From: DAOUAJ01 sp034433615
Lineage (GTDB): Bacteria; Chloroflexota; Anaerolineae; DUEN01
Assembly: GCA_034433615.1 (NCBI GenBank)
Contig: DAOUAJ010000351.1
Span: 1 to 14,817, forward strand
Length of the DNA: 14,817 nucleotides
Direction: 5' to 3'
The position numbers and the translations under genes are program-made. The notes beneath the pieces are model-generated. The model ran no database searches. It had not been told where the DNA came from and saw only the letters and a list, made by a program, of their open reading frames with translations. Below are positions 6,253 through 13,475 of the stretch, piece by piece; the first letter of the stretch is position 1, and each line of letters opens with the position of its first letter.

Positions 6253-7224
6253 CTACCAGTATCGTTCCACCACAAAGTCGGCGAGGTTGGCCAGGGCCGC
6301 CCGGGCGGGTACATCCGGCAGGATGGCCAGCGATCTTTTCGCCTGAGCCACAAAGTGCCGTGCCTCCTCTTTCGCTGCATCAATAGAATCCGAGTCCAGG
6401 ATGAGCGCTATGGCTTCCTGTAGATGGTCCTTGCCGTTGACTCGCGCCTGTTCCAGGATACGTATCAACTCGGCCGCGCGGGGATCTCGTTGCAGGAAGT
6501 AAAAGACCGGCAACGTCACCGTACCCTGGCGCAGATCGCTGCCCACCGGCTTGCCCATCACCGCCTCATCGCCGGTAAAGTCCAGAACATCGTCCACGAT
6601 CTGGAAGGCCATGCCGAAGTTATAGCCGTAGGCGCTCAACGCCTGAACATGCTCCTCGGGTGCTCCTCCGAGGATAGCACCTACTTCCCCCGTCGCCTGG
6701 AACAGAGACGCGGTCTTGGCAAAGATGCGGCGGTAATACTCTTCCTTGGGCTGCCGCCAGTTGAGTGTGGCAAAAAGTTGGCGGAGCTCGCCGTCGCAAA
6801 TGGTCATCAGTGTGCGCGAGAAGATGCGGATCACGCGCTGGTTCCCGCTCTCCGCAGCAAAATCGGCTGCCATGGCAAAGAGATAATCGCCAGCCAGAAC
6901 CGTGGCTCCATGACTCCAGGAGGCGTTGAGGGTAGGCAGGCCACGGCGCAACAACGCACCGTCAATCACGTCGTCGTGCACCAGTGTGGCCGTATGCAAT
7001 ATCTCTGCGGCGGCTGCCAGAGGGAGCACAGCGTGCATGTCACATGGGTGAACCTTGGCGGCCAACAAAGCCACGGTGGGCCGCAGCCGCTTACCACCGC
7101 GGAATACCAGCCCACTTAAGGCTTCAGCCACGGGCGGGAAGGCTTGTACCAGCCTGGAGCGCATCATCTCCTCAACCATGTTGAGCTCATCGCGCACCAG
7201 ATCAAGGGCAGCCAGTTGCGTCAA
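6253..7224 (-). CDS. Polyprenyl diphosphate synthase (trans, long-chain type)
   Basis: A 323-residue all-alpha trans-prenyltransferase that condenses isopentenyl diphosphate onto an allylic diphosphate; products feed quinone side chains or lipid carriers. Visible motifs are GGKRLRP (43-49), the first aspartate-rich motif LVHDDVID (81-88), LLRRGLPT (91-98), GDYLFAMAADFA (112-123), and the second aspartate-rich motif QIVDDVLD (208-215). The fourth and fifth residues before the first DD are Thr and Ala rather than bulky aromatics, which in this family favours long products (C30 and above) over farnesyl or geranylgeranyl diphosphate. The first possible start after an in-frame TGA is the TTG at 7222-7224, with GGGAG upstream; a GTG nine codons on is the alternative. 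It has its own promoter (7306-7334) and terminator (6197-6233), so it is probably monocistronic. Exact chain length is not decidable here. Confidence 0.9.
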   Translation of the reverse strand: MTQLAALDLVRDELNMVEEMMRSRLVQAFPPVAEALSGLVFRGGKRLRPTVALLAAKVHPCDMHAVLPLAAAAEILHTATLVHDDVIDGALLRRGLPTLNASWSHGATVLAGDYLFAMAADFAAESGNQRVIRIFSRTLMTICDGELRQLFATLNWRQPKEEYYRRIFAKTASLFQATGEVGAILGGAPEEHVQALSAYGYNFGMAFQIVDDVLDFTGDEAVMGKPVGSDLRQGTVTLPVFYFLQRDPRAAELIRILEQARVNGKDHLQEAIALILDSDSIDAAKEEARHFVAQAKRSLAILPDVPARAALANLADFVVERYW

Positions 7225-7305
7225 TGTTGCTCATCTCCCTGTTCGGAATTGTGGGGTTCTGCAGCGGCACAGCTTCACCTGGGTCAATCATCCCTCGCGC
7301 TGATT

Positions 7306-7334
7306 ATTATTCCCGCATTTCGTCCAAAGGTCAA
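7306..7334 (-). promoter_or_regulatory. Sigma70-type promoter of the prenyl synthase gene
   Basis: On the minus strand TTGACC (7329-7334, five of six consensus bases) is followed after exactly 17 bases by AATAAT (7306-7311, five of six). Transcription would begin near 7299, giving a leader of about 75 bases. It is the only AT-rich patch in the 180-bp gap after the TatD-family gene. Confidence 0.6.
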
Positions 7335-7404
7335 TGATTTCTTACACAAATGGGCGCTCTTGGTGCGCGGTGTGAGTGACTGCCGCGCTGCTGCTGCATC
7401 CCCC

Positions 7405-8199
7405 TCAACGGCCATCTAACCTAAACAACCGCACGGCATTCGCCGTCGTCCGCTCCACTACCTCCGCCAGCGGCACCTCGCGCAAACGCGCGATCGCCTC
7501 GGCGACCAGGGTCAGCCACGCTGGCTCATTGCGCTGTCCACGATGCGGGTGCGGCGCCAGGTACGGCGCATCAGTCTCCAGTAGAAGCTGATCCAACGAC
7601 AACCGAGGCACCAGCGCCTGCAAGCGGCGGGCGTTCTGGAAGGTGACCGGCCCTCCCAACGCGATCATGAAGCCAACCTCCCGCGCCGCCTTTGCCATCG
7701 CCTGATCGCCGGGGAAGGCGTGCAAGACCCCTCGCCAGCCGTTGGCCGGAGCAGGGTAGCGGGCAGCCCATGCCCGCAGCGTCGCCATCACCTGTGCCTG
7801 AGCTTCCCGGCAGTGGACGATCACCGGCAGGCCCAGCTCGGCCGCCAGCTCGAGCTGTCGCTCAAAGGCGATCTGCTGCTGGTCCCGCGGCGACAGGTCG
7901 CGGTAGAAATCCAGTCCGATCTCGCCGATGGCGACCACTTTGGGGTGCTGGGCCAGCTCACGCAGCTCGCTCAGGGCCTGGGGAGTGAGCGTGACCGCGT
8001 CGTGAGGGTGTGTTCCCACCGCAGCATAGATGTGAAGGTGATCCTCCACCAGAGCGATAGCCGTCCGGCTGGACTCCAGGTTGATGCCGATGGTGACAAT
8101 GCGAGTTACACCCGCCTCCAGAGCTCGCTCGATCACCTTCTCGCGATCAGGGTCGAATTGTGGAAGGTCGAGATGAACGTGAGTGTCAGTCAGCAACAA
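7405..8199 (-). CDS. TatD-family metal-dependent hydrolase (DNase)
   Basis: A 264-residue TIM-barrel metallohydrolase of the TatD family, whose members cleave DNA (3'-5' exonuclease or AP-site activity) with two metal ions in the cytoplasm. All expected metal ligands are visible: HVH in DTHVHLD (5-11), Glu93 in IGEIGLDFYRD (91-101), His129 in VIVHCRE, His160 in LHAFPG, and Asp210 in ETDAPYLAP, followed by the family signature RGQRNEP (220-226). The length is normal. The start is uncertain: two TTG codons in a row (8194-8199) lie close behind AGGAG, and a CTG comes next. The stop of the TumE-like gene is only four bases upstream, so it is probably translated from the same mRNA as the mutase and the toxin-antitoxin pair. 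Confidence 0.9.
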   Translation of the reverse strand: MLLTDTHVHLDLPQFDPDREKVIERALEAGVTRIVTIGINLESSRTAIALVEDHLHIYAAVGTHPHDAVTLTPQALSELRELAQHPKVVAIGEIGLDFYRDLSPRDQQQIAFERQLELAAELGLPVIVHCREAQAQVMATLRAWAARYPAPANGWRGVLHAFPGDQAMAKAAREVGFMIALGGPVTFQNARRLQALVPRLSLDQLLLETDAPYLAPHPHRGQRNEPAWLTLVAEAIARLREVPLAEVVERTTANAVRLFRLDGR

Positions 8200-8203
8200 G
8201 CTC

Positions 8204-8596
8204 CTACGCCTCCCCAGCGATCTCCGCTAACCTTTCTCTCACGAAACCAAGAAAATATCGCAAAGCTTCCTCAGGGGAACCGCCAATGAAACTGCTTTCC
8301 ACATTGTCTTCCCGACCATTATGAAAGTGCTTGGGAAAGGTTGGGATATGACTCCATCGAGTGTGAGGCGCGTTATCATGGCGATACAGCGAACCATTGA
8401 TGAAACGTCGCTCCCAGTGAAACGAGTAATCGCTTCGCCAAGAGTACCACACGTCAACAAAACTGCCATCAAAGAGGTAGATCCGCAGTTTCCTGATCCT
8501 CCTGGCGGGAGAAAGGACGAATTCCGTCCTTTCCACAATGTCTCGGTATTCAGAAAGGGCAATTTCGTTGAGTGTAGTCCAAGGAGGGACGATCAT
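8204..8596 (-). CDS. TumE-like (DUF6516) toxin candidate
   Basis: A 130-residue basic protein. It resembles the TumE/DUF6516 family, toxins of type II toxin-antitoxin pairs: a central beta-rich part RIYLFDGSFVDVWYSW (38-53) is followed by LYRHDNAPH (70-78) and IPTFPKHFHNG (84-94), then VESS and a C-terminal helix EEALRYFLGFVRERL. The His/Asp-rich DNAPH...PTFPKHFH block is the family hallmark. An upstream ATG at 8632 is open in frame, but the ATG at 8596 is better: GAGGAA lies 8 bases before it, and it overlaps the TGA of the preceding gene as ATGA, implying translational coupling. The GC content here is clearly below that of the flanking mutase and TatD-family genes. The biochemical target is not evident from sequence. 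Confidence 0.65.
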   Translation of the reverse strand: MIVPPWTTLNEIALSEYRDIVERTEFVLSPARRIRKLRIYLFDGSFVDVWYSWRSDYSFHWERRFINGSLYRHDNAPHTRWSHIPTFPKHFHNGREDNVESSFIGGSPEEALRYFLGFVRERLAEIAGEA

Positions 8597-8907
8597 CCTG
8601 ATAGTTCCTCGGCATCGAGGGAATGAAGGCACTCATCTAAATAGATCAGTTCATCTTCTAAATTGGTAAACTCGATATAATCTTCCCAAGTCGGATGCTC
8701 TAAGATTTCCCCCTGTTCAATTCTTCTCTTGAGTTCTTCAGACGAGTTCACTCCGTAGCGGGAGAGCATCTCGAACCGCTCGGCCATTAGCAAGCGTTTC
8801 TGCTCCCGCAGGTAGGAAGCGAAGCTTTCTCTCAGAAGAACCTCTTCAGATAGCCCTAGCCTTTCAGAGGCGTCTTTCAAGACAGACATCGTCTTCATAT
8901 CTCCCAT
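8593..8907 (-). CDS. Putative antitoxin partner of the TumE-like protein
   Basis: A 104-residue, acidic, probably all-helical protein with no signal peptide or membrane segment. The N-terminal part (KDASERLGLSEEVLLRESF, then SYLREQKRL) could be a ribbon-helix-helix-like or dimerisation helix pair. The C-terminal part contains RYGVNSSEELKRRIEQG, then HPTWEDYIEF and a Glu/Leu helix that could wrap a toxin. I do not see the XRE helix-turn-helix reported for TumA partners. The gene sits 6 bases after the mutase stop. The annotated ATG (8907) abuts AAGG; the ATG at 8898 has a better 9-base spacing and may be the real start. AT-richer than its neighbours: for example 22 GC of 60 at 8641-8700 against 41 of 60 at 9961-10020. 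Antitoxin role is inferred from order, overlap and size. Confidence 0.55.
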   Translation of the reverse strand: MGDMKTMSVLKDASERLGLSEEVLLRESFASYLREQKRLLMAERFEMLSRYGVNSSEELKRRIEQGEILEHPTWEDYIEFTNLEDELIYLDECLHSLDAEELSG

Positions 8908-8913
8908 CCTTGT

Positions 8914-10344
8914 TTATGAACCTGCTGTCAACCCGGCCAGCTTCAGCCCATCGTTCAGGATCGCCGGCACGGCGTCCTCCCGCGTGGTCTCCGTATACAC
9001 CCGGATGATAGGCTCAGTACCCGAAAGACGGATCAAAAGCCAGCCGCCGTCTTCCAGGTGGAATTTGAACCCGTCTGTGGTGTCCATGCCGGTCACGCGC
9101 AGGCCACCGATGCGCTCCGGGCGCGCGTTGATCACCCGCTGGCGCACCGCCTCCCGTTCTTCGATCGGGAACACCGTGTCAATGCGATCGTAATAGTGCG
9201 GCCCCACTTTGCTGAACAGGAACTCGATGAGCTGGGTCACCGACTTGCCGGTGCGCACCATCAAATCCAGTAAGTAAAGGCCGGCCAGGATACCGTCTCG
9301 CTCGGGGACGTGGTTACGGAACGCGTACCCGCCGCTCTCCTCGCCACCGACAAGCGCATTCACCTCCACCATTTTAGGTGCCACATATTTGAAGCCCACG
9401 CCTGTTTCATATACGGGCACGTCATAGAGCCGCCCCAACTCATTCAACATCGAGGTGGTAGACAATGTTTTCACAATCGGGCCACGCTCGCCGCGCACCT
9501 CCAACAGGTACAGGGCTAACAGTGCGTAAACGCGTAATTGATCCACAAAGTTGCCCTGCTCGTCCACCACGCCCAGGCGGTCGGCATCGCCGTCCGTGAT
9601 GATGCCGACATTGGCCCCCACCTCACGAACCTTCTCCATGCACGGATCCACGTTAGGGCGGATGGGCTCAGGCCGGCCCATCTCTGGGAAGATGGGGTTG
9701 CGCTGGTTGTGAATGGAAATAATGCGTGTCTGACCACCACTGATCAGCCGCTCGAACCAACCGGCGCCGTTACCCCACATGGCATCGGCAACGATGGTAA
9801 AGCCGGCCTGGCGAATAGGCTCTATGTCAATCAGCCGATGAAGCTGTTCAATGTAGGCCGGCGCAGGATCAAAGTATTCGACTAACCCTCTCTCCAGCGC
9901 CTCGTCCAGGCTCATGCGCAAGACCTGATCGGACGATGGAATGGCCGCTTCGATTTCCAGTAACCCCGCCGGGTCCACCGCGCCACCGGTTGGCCCACGC
10001 ACTTTGAAGCCGTTGTCCGTCGGCGGATTGTGGCTGGCCGTGATGTTGACAGCTCCGGCTGCTTGCCGTGCTACCACGCTGTACGAGATAGCCGGCGTCG
10101 GAGTAGCCGTCCGCGTGAGAAAGGCTCGAATACCGTTGCCCGCCATGACTTCCGCCGCGGCTGCTGCGAAGTACTCCGAGGCGAATCGCTTGTCATACCC
10201 AACTACTACGCCGCGGTCTGCGTAATCGTGATGCTTCAAATAAGTTGCGAACCCTTGAGCGCAGCGCCGCACGTTCGCAAAAGTATAGTCATCGGCGATG
10301 CGTGCCCGCCATCCATCTGTGCCGAAGCGAATGGGCGTTTCCAT
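8914..10344 (-). CDS. Phosphoglucomutase/phosphomannomutase (alpha-D-phosphohexomutase)
   Basis: A 476-residue cytoplasmic enzyme interconverting hexose-1- and hexose-6-phosphate. All four family motifs are intact: the catalytic phosphoserine loop TASHNPPTDNGFK with Ser104, the metal loop DGDADR (251-256), the sugar-binding loop GGEESGGYAF (333-342), and the phosphate-binding loop RLSGTEP (439-445). The frame is open to 10371, but the ATG at 10344 is chosen because GGAGG precedes it by 9 bases and METPIRFGTDGWR is the normal family start. It may supply glucose-1-phosphate or mannose-1-phosphate. The latter would feed GDP-mannose to the gmd/rmd genes, which lie upstream in the same orientation. 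Substrate choice cannot be read from the motifs. It appears to be the first gene of a unit continuing into the toxin-antitoxin pair and the TatD-family gene. Confidence 0.92.
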   Translation of the reverse strand: METPIRFGTDGWRARIADDYTFANVRRCAQGFATYLKHHDYADRGVVVGYDKRFASEYFAAAAAEVMAGNGIRAFLTRTATPTPAISYSVVARQAAGAVNITASHNPPTDNGFKVRGPTGGAVDPAGLLEIEAAIPSSDQVLRMSLDEALERGLVEYFDPAPAYIEQLHRLIDIEPIRQAGFTIVADAMWGNGAGWFERLISGGQTRIISIHNQRNPIFPEMGRPEPIRPNVDPCMEKVREVGANVGIITDGDADRLGVVDEQGNFVDQLRVYALLALYLLEVRGERGPIVKTLSTTSMLNELGRLYDVPVYETGVGFKYVAPKMVEVNALVGGEESGGYAFRNHVPERDGILAGLYLLDLMVRTGKSVTQLIEFLFSKVGPHYYDRIDTVFPIEEREAVRQRVINARPERIGGLRVTGMDTTDGFKFHLEDGGWLLIRLSGTEPIIRVYTETTREDAVPAILNDGLKLAGLTAGS

Positions 10345-10410
10345 TGTGTTTCTCCTCCACCCATCACTCAACTTTTCTGCCAGTGCCGGTCACCTGAGCA
10401 GCTTACGTGA

Positions 10411-10579
10411 CTACTGGATCTTGCTCGCTACCAGTGTCACTACTTTTTCGGCCAATTGAAGGGCTTCCTGGGCTTCGTCCGCTTGATACACCTGAGCCGG
10501 GACCCCGCCAGGCAGGCCGTTGGGATAGCGCGTAGGGACGGAGTACCTCTTCAATAAAAGAGTTCTGCTCGGCCTGCAT
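10411..10579 (-). pseudogene. HEPN-domain remnant (C-terminal fragment, frameshifted)
   Basis: On the minus strand the frame ending in TAG at 10411-10413 reads YSVPTRYPNGLPGG, then QVYQADEAQEALQLAEKVV and a short tail. This is the ending characteristic of PF05168-type HEPN proteins (PTRYPN..P, then a Glu/Ala helix). It has no start of its own: upstream the frame degenerates to RCRPSRTLLLKR. The ATG at 10577-10579, just after the MNT-HEPN stop, opens MQAEQNSFIEEVL in a different frame, which would need a shift around 10545-10555 to join the HEPN ending. The normal domain is about 120 residues; about 45 remain. It is probably what is left of a second MNT/HEPN gene or of a duplicated 3' end. Recognition is by pattern, so the exact break is uncertain. 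Confidence 0.6.
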
Positions 10580-10594
10580 CTGAACACCTAACCT

Positions 10595-11368
10595 CTACAA
10601 TCCGTTCGTCTCCCCTTTTTCCGCTGCGGTCTCGTTCTGCAACCCGGCGTGTAATTGACGCTCCAACAAAGCGACGAACTCTCTGGCCAATGCCAGGGCT
10701 TCCCTGGCATCCCCCTCGGTGATGCGAGCATGGAAATCATACCGCGCCTTGTTACGTAGCTCAAGCTGCACGTTCAGCCGGTGCCCTTGCTCAGGGGCCA
10801 CCAGGCCGGTCATCACGTAGTGCCTGCCGAACATCTGCACCACACCACCATGGCTACCGGGGATCCTGTCCAACTCGACCAGGTAAAGCAGGCCTTTGAT
10901 GCATAACTCGGTACTGTTGTAAGCTGCGTCCACCGCCAGGCGATAGTGTCCGCCAGCCGAGGCGTCCTCAGCCGAGCTCAGGTACTCCTGAGCCAGACCC
11001 AGGGCAGCCTCCGCTTCTTTGTGGCGCAGGGTCTGCTCGGGCATGCGGTAGATCTCCTTTCCCCGGCGGATGCTGTCGTACAGAAAATACGACTGAGGGA
11101 ACCGCAGATCGTCAATACAATAAACCAACGGCTCCACGCTTTCGCCCCATTGCAAGGCGGTCTCAAAAGAGGCCACAGCACAGGCTACCGATAGCTCCGG
11201 CAAACGGTCCGTGCCGAAGACCAGCACGTCTATGTCGCTCTCCGGACGGTCTGTCTCATCCTGCGCGCTGCCGAAGAGGATGATCCATGCAATATGATCT
11301 TTCGCCGGGCTGGCGAGCAACCTGGCCGTGAAATCGTCCAGCGCCTGCTGCTTCGTCTTCGAGACCAC
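10595..11368 (-). CDS. MNT-type nucleotidyltransferase fused to a HEPN domain
   Basis: A 257-residue two-domain protein. Residues 10-110 are a minimal nucleotidyltransferase with the exact GSX10DXD motif (Gly33-Ser34, Asp45, Asp47), as in MntA-type antitoxins that AMPylate their partner. Residues 114-240 form a four-helix HEPN domain (LRHKEAEAALGLAQEYL, AVDAAYNSTELCIKGLL, LRNKARYDFHARI, AREALALAREFVALL). The RX4HXY nuclease motif of HepT toxins is absent: only R205, R209 and H213 occur, at non-canonical spacing. In MntA/HepT pairs the domains are separate genes; here they are one chain. That may be a self-regulated protein or a non-toxic antibiotic-nucleotidyltransferase-like one. GTG start, with GAGAGG 9 bases upstream; 19 bases behind gmd, probably cotranscribed. 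Confidence 0.8.
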   Translation of the reverse strand: MVSKTKQQALDDFTARLLASPAKDHIAWIILFGSAQDETDRPESDIDVLVFGTDRLPELSVACAVASFETALQWGESVEPLVYCIDDLRFPQSYFLYDSIRRGKEIYRMPEQTLRHKEAEAALGLAQEYLSSAEDASAGGHYRLAVDAAYNSTELCIKGLLYLVELDRIPGSHGGVVQMFGRHYVMTGLVAPEQGHRLNVQLELRNKARYDFHARITEGDAREALALAREFVALLERQLHAGLQNETAAEKGETNGL

Positions 11369-11387
11369 CAGGCAGCACCTCTCCCGT

Positions 11388-12365
11388 TCACTCGTGGTTC
11401 CGCGCCGCCCGTTGGAGAGCCGCTAAATCGGCATCCACCATCATTCGAACCAGCTCCCGAAAGCTGACCGTGGGCTCCCAGCCGAGCACCCGCCGGGCCT
11501 TGCTGGCATCTCCTACCAGGAGGTCCACCTCTGCCGGCCGATAGAAGCGGGGATCCGACACCACGTAGCGTTCCCAATCCAGGCCCAGATAGCCGAAAGC
11601 CTCCTGGCATAGCTCGCGCACCGAATGGGTCTCTCCGGTGGCGATCACGTAGTCGTCCGGATGATCTTGCTGGAGCATCAGCCATATGGCACGCACATAA
11701 TCTCCGGCGAAGCCCCAGTCCCGCCGGGCGTCCAGGTTGCCCAGCCGCAGCTCGTTCGCCAGGCCGAGTTTGATCCTGGCTGCCCCGTGCGCTACCTTGC
11801 GCTCCACGAACTCCAGCCCGCGCCGCGGGGAACCGTGGTTGAAGAGAATGCCTGACACAGCAAACAGGCCATAGCTCTCCCGGTAGTTCACAGTGATCCA
11901 GTGACCGTACACCTTGGCCACGCCGTAAGGGCTGCGCGGGTAGAAAGGCGTCGTTTCCCGTTGTGGCACCTCGCGCACGTGGCCAAACATTTCCGAGCTG
12001 CTGGCCTGGTAGAACTTGATGCGCGGATCCACAATGCGGATCGCATCCAGAATGCGCGTCACCCCCAGCGCGGTGAACTCGCCGGTCAGCACGGGCTGCT
12101 CAAACGAGGTCGGGACGAACGACTGCGCCGCCAGGTTGTATACCTCATGCGGGCGGTGCTGCTGCAGAATGCTGATGAGCGAAACTTGATCCAGCAAATC
12201 GCCCTGGACCAGGGTAATCTGATCCTGGATATGACAAATGCGGTCGAAGTTCACGGTGCTGGTACGGCGTACCATCCCGACGACTTCATATCCTTGTGTC
12301 AACAGGAACTCGGCCAGATAAGATCCATCCTGGCCGGTGATGCCGGTAATCAGTGCTTTGGGCAT
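11388..12365 (-). CDS. gmd: GDP-mannose 4,6-dehydratase
   Basis: A 325-residue extended short-chain dehydrogenase/reductase that converts GDP-D-mannose to GDP-4-dehydro-6-deoxy-D-mannose with bound NADP. Motifs are the nucleotide-binding TGITGQDG (7-14), catalytic SSSEMFG (122-128), YGVAK (Tyr147, Lys151), and the family-specific NHGSPRRG (176-183) and GNLDARRDWGFAGDY (209-223). Length is slightly short of E. coli Gmd but complete. ATG start, with GAGG close by. It begins 16 bases after rmd, so the pair is an operon. Confidence 0.95.
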   Translation of the reverse strand: MPKALITGITGQDGSYLAEFLLTQGYEVVGMVRRTSTVNFDRICHIQDQITLVQGDLLDQVSLISILQQHRPHEVYNLAAQSFVPTSFEQPVLTGEFTALGVTRILDAIRIVDPRIKFYQASSSEMFGHVREVPQRETTPFYPRSPYGVAKVYGHWITVNYRESYGLFAVSGILFNHGSPRRGLEFVERKVAHGAARIKLGLANELRLGNLDARRDWGFAGDYVRAIWLMLQQDHPDDYVIATGETHSVRELCQEAFGYLGLDWERYVVSDPRFYRPAEVDLLVGDASKARRVLGWEPTVSFRELVRMMVDADLAALQRAARNHE

Positions 12366-12381
12366 GTCCTCACCATCATGA

Positions 12382-13350
12382 TCATGCGTGGGCGGGCGCT
12401 CGAACGCGCGCCCGCCACTCGTCTAACACATCGCGCAGGCTTTGCTCCAACGGGATACGCGGCTCCCAGCCGGTGCGCTGACGAAAGCGCGAGGCGTCCG
12501 CCACCAGCCGGGGCACCTCGGAGGCGCGCGCCCGCTCAGGGTCTACGCGCACCTCGATGTCCTGGCCAGTGAAAGCGATCAACTGACCCAGCAACTCCCT
12601 CACCGAATACGCCTGGCCGGAACCCACGTTGTACACCTGGCCCGGCTCCCCGTCGGTCAGCGCCAGCCGGTAGGCCCGCACCACATCGCGAACGTCGCTG
12701 AAGTCCCGCCAGACATCGAGATTGCCCACGTACACCACCGGAGGCCGGAGGCCGGCTTCCACCTCAGCCACCTGCCGCGCAAAATCGGGGACAACAAACC
12801 CCAGCCGCTGCCGCGGGCCGATGTGGTTAAAGGGGCGCATGCGCACAGTAAAGACGCCGTGAGCCAGATAGTATTGTAGCCCCAGGAAATCCTGGGCGAT
12901 CTTGCTCACGGCGTAGGGGTTCAGCGGTCGCAGCGGCGTATCCTCGGTCACCGGCAACTGGTCGGGTCGGACCAACCCGTACTCCTCACTTGACCCCACC
13001 ACCAGCACCCGGCTGTCCATCTTCAACTGGACGATGGCTTCCAGAATATTCAGTTGAATCCGGATATTGGTCTCCAGCGTTCCCCATGGGTCGCGCCGGG
13101 AGAGGGCGGGGAGGGGCTGCGCCGCCAGATGAAAGATATAATCCGGTCGAACTTCTTCCAGGATGTAGGCGACCACATCGAGCCGGGACAGTTCTGCCGG
13201 GTACAGCGTCAACCGTTGTCGCAGATGGGCGATATTACTCGTGTCGCCGAAGACCGTACCCGCAACCTGCCAGTCAGTCTCGGCCAGAAGAAGCTCAGCC
13301 AGGTGACTCCCCACAAAGCCTGAGATACCCGTGATGAGCGCCTGTACCAA
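12382..13350 (-). CDS. rmd: GDP-4-dehydro-6-deoxy-D-mannose reductase (GDP-D-rhamnose synthesis)
   Basis: A 322-residue SDR enzyme that reduces the Gmd product to GDP-D-rhamnose. Motifs are TGISGFVG (7-14), VGSSEEYG (118-125), YAVSK with Tyr146 and Lys150, RPFNHIGPRQ (172-181), GFVVPDFA (184-191) and NLDVWRDFSDVRDVV. The RPFNHIGPRQ block and close linkage to gmd favour Rmd over fucose synthase (Fcl) or UDP-glucose 4-epimerase. The start is TTG (13348-13350) with CAGGAGG 5 bases upstream. A promoter lies 40 bases upstream. D-rhamnose is a component of some surface polysaccharides and glycoproteins. Confidence 0.9.
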   Translation of the reverse strand: MVQALITGISGFVGSHLAELLLAETDWQVAGTVFGDTSNIAHLRQRLTLYPAELSRLDVVAYILEEVRPDYIFHLAAQPLPALSRRDPWGTLETNIRIQLNILEAIVQLKMDSRVLVVGSSEEYGLVRPDQLPVTEDTPLRPLNPYAVSKIAQDFLGLQYYLAHGVFTVRMRPFNHIGPRQRLGFVVPDFARQVAEVEAGLRPPVVYVGNLDVWRDFSDVRDVVRAYRLALTDGEPGQVYNVGSGQAYSVRELLGQLIAFTGQDIEVRVDPERARASEVPRLVADASRFRQRTGWEPRIPLEQSLRDVLDEWRARVRAPAHA

Positions 13351-13389
13351 CGTTGCCTCCTGGCCGTTGATCGTCCGCTAATGGTGGTT

Positions 13390-13419
13390 ATTATACCCTA
13401 TGACCTGTTTCCATCGCAA
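13390..13419 (-). promoter_or_regulatory. Sigma70-type promoter of the rmd-gmd operon
   Basis: On the minus strand a perfect TATAAT (13390-13395) lies 18 bases after TTGCGA (13414-13419, four of six consensus bases). The start would be near 13383, giving a leader of about 33 bases before the TTG start of rmd. It is in the 125-bp gap after the kinase gene. Confidence 0.65.
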
Positions 13420-13475
13420 GGCGAATAAAGCGGAAAACGTGAAACATGATGAGATCGTCCGTTGCCGGCCATCAG

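Noticed and set aside
7365..7388. Terminator after the TatD-family gene
   Set aside because: The GCGCGG/CCGCGC stem has a 12-base loop and no T-run.
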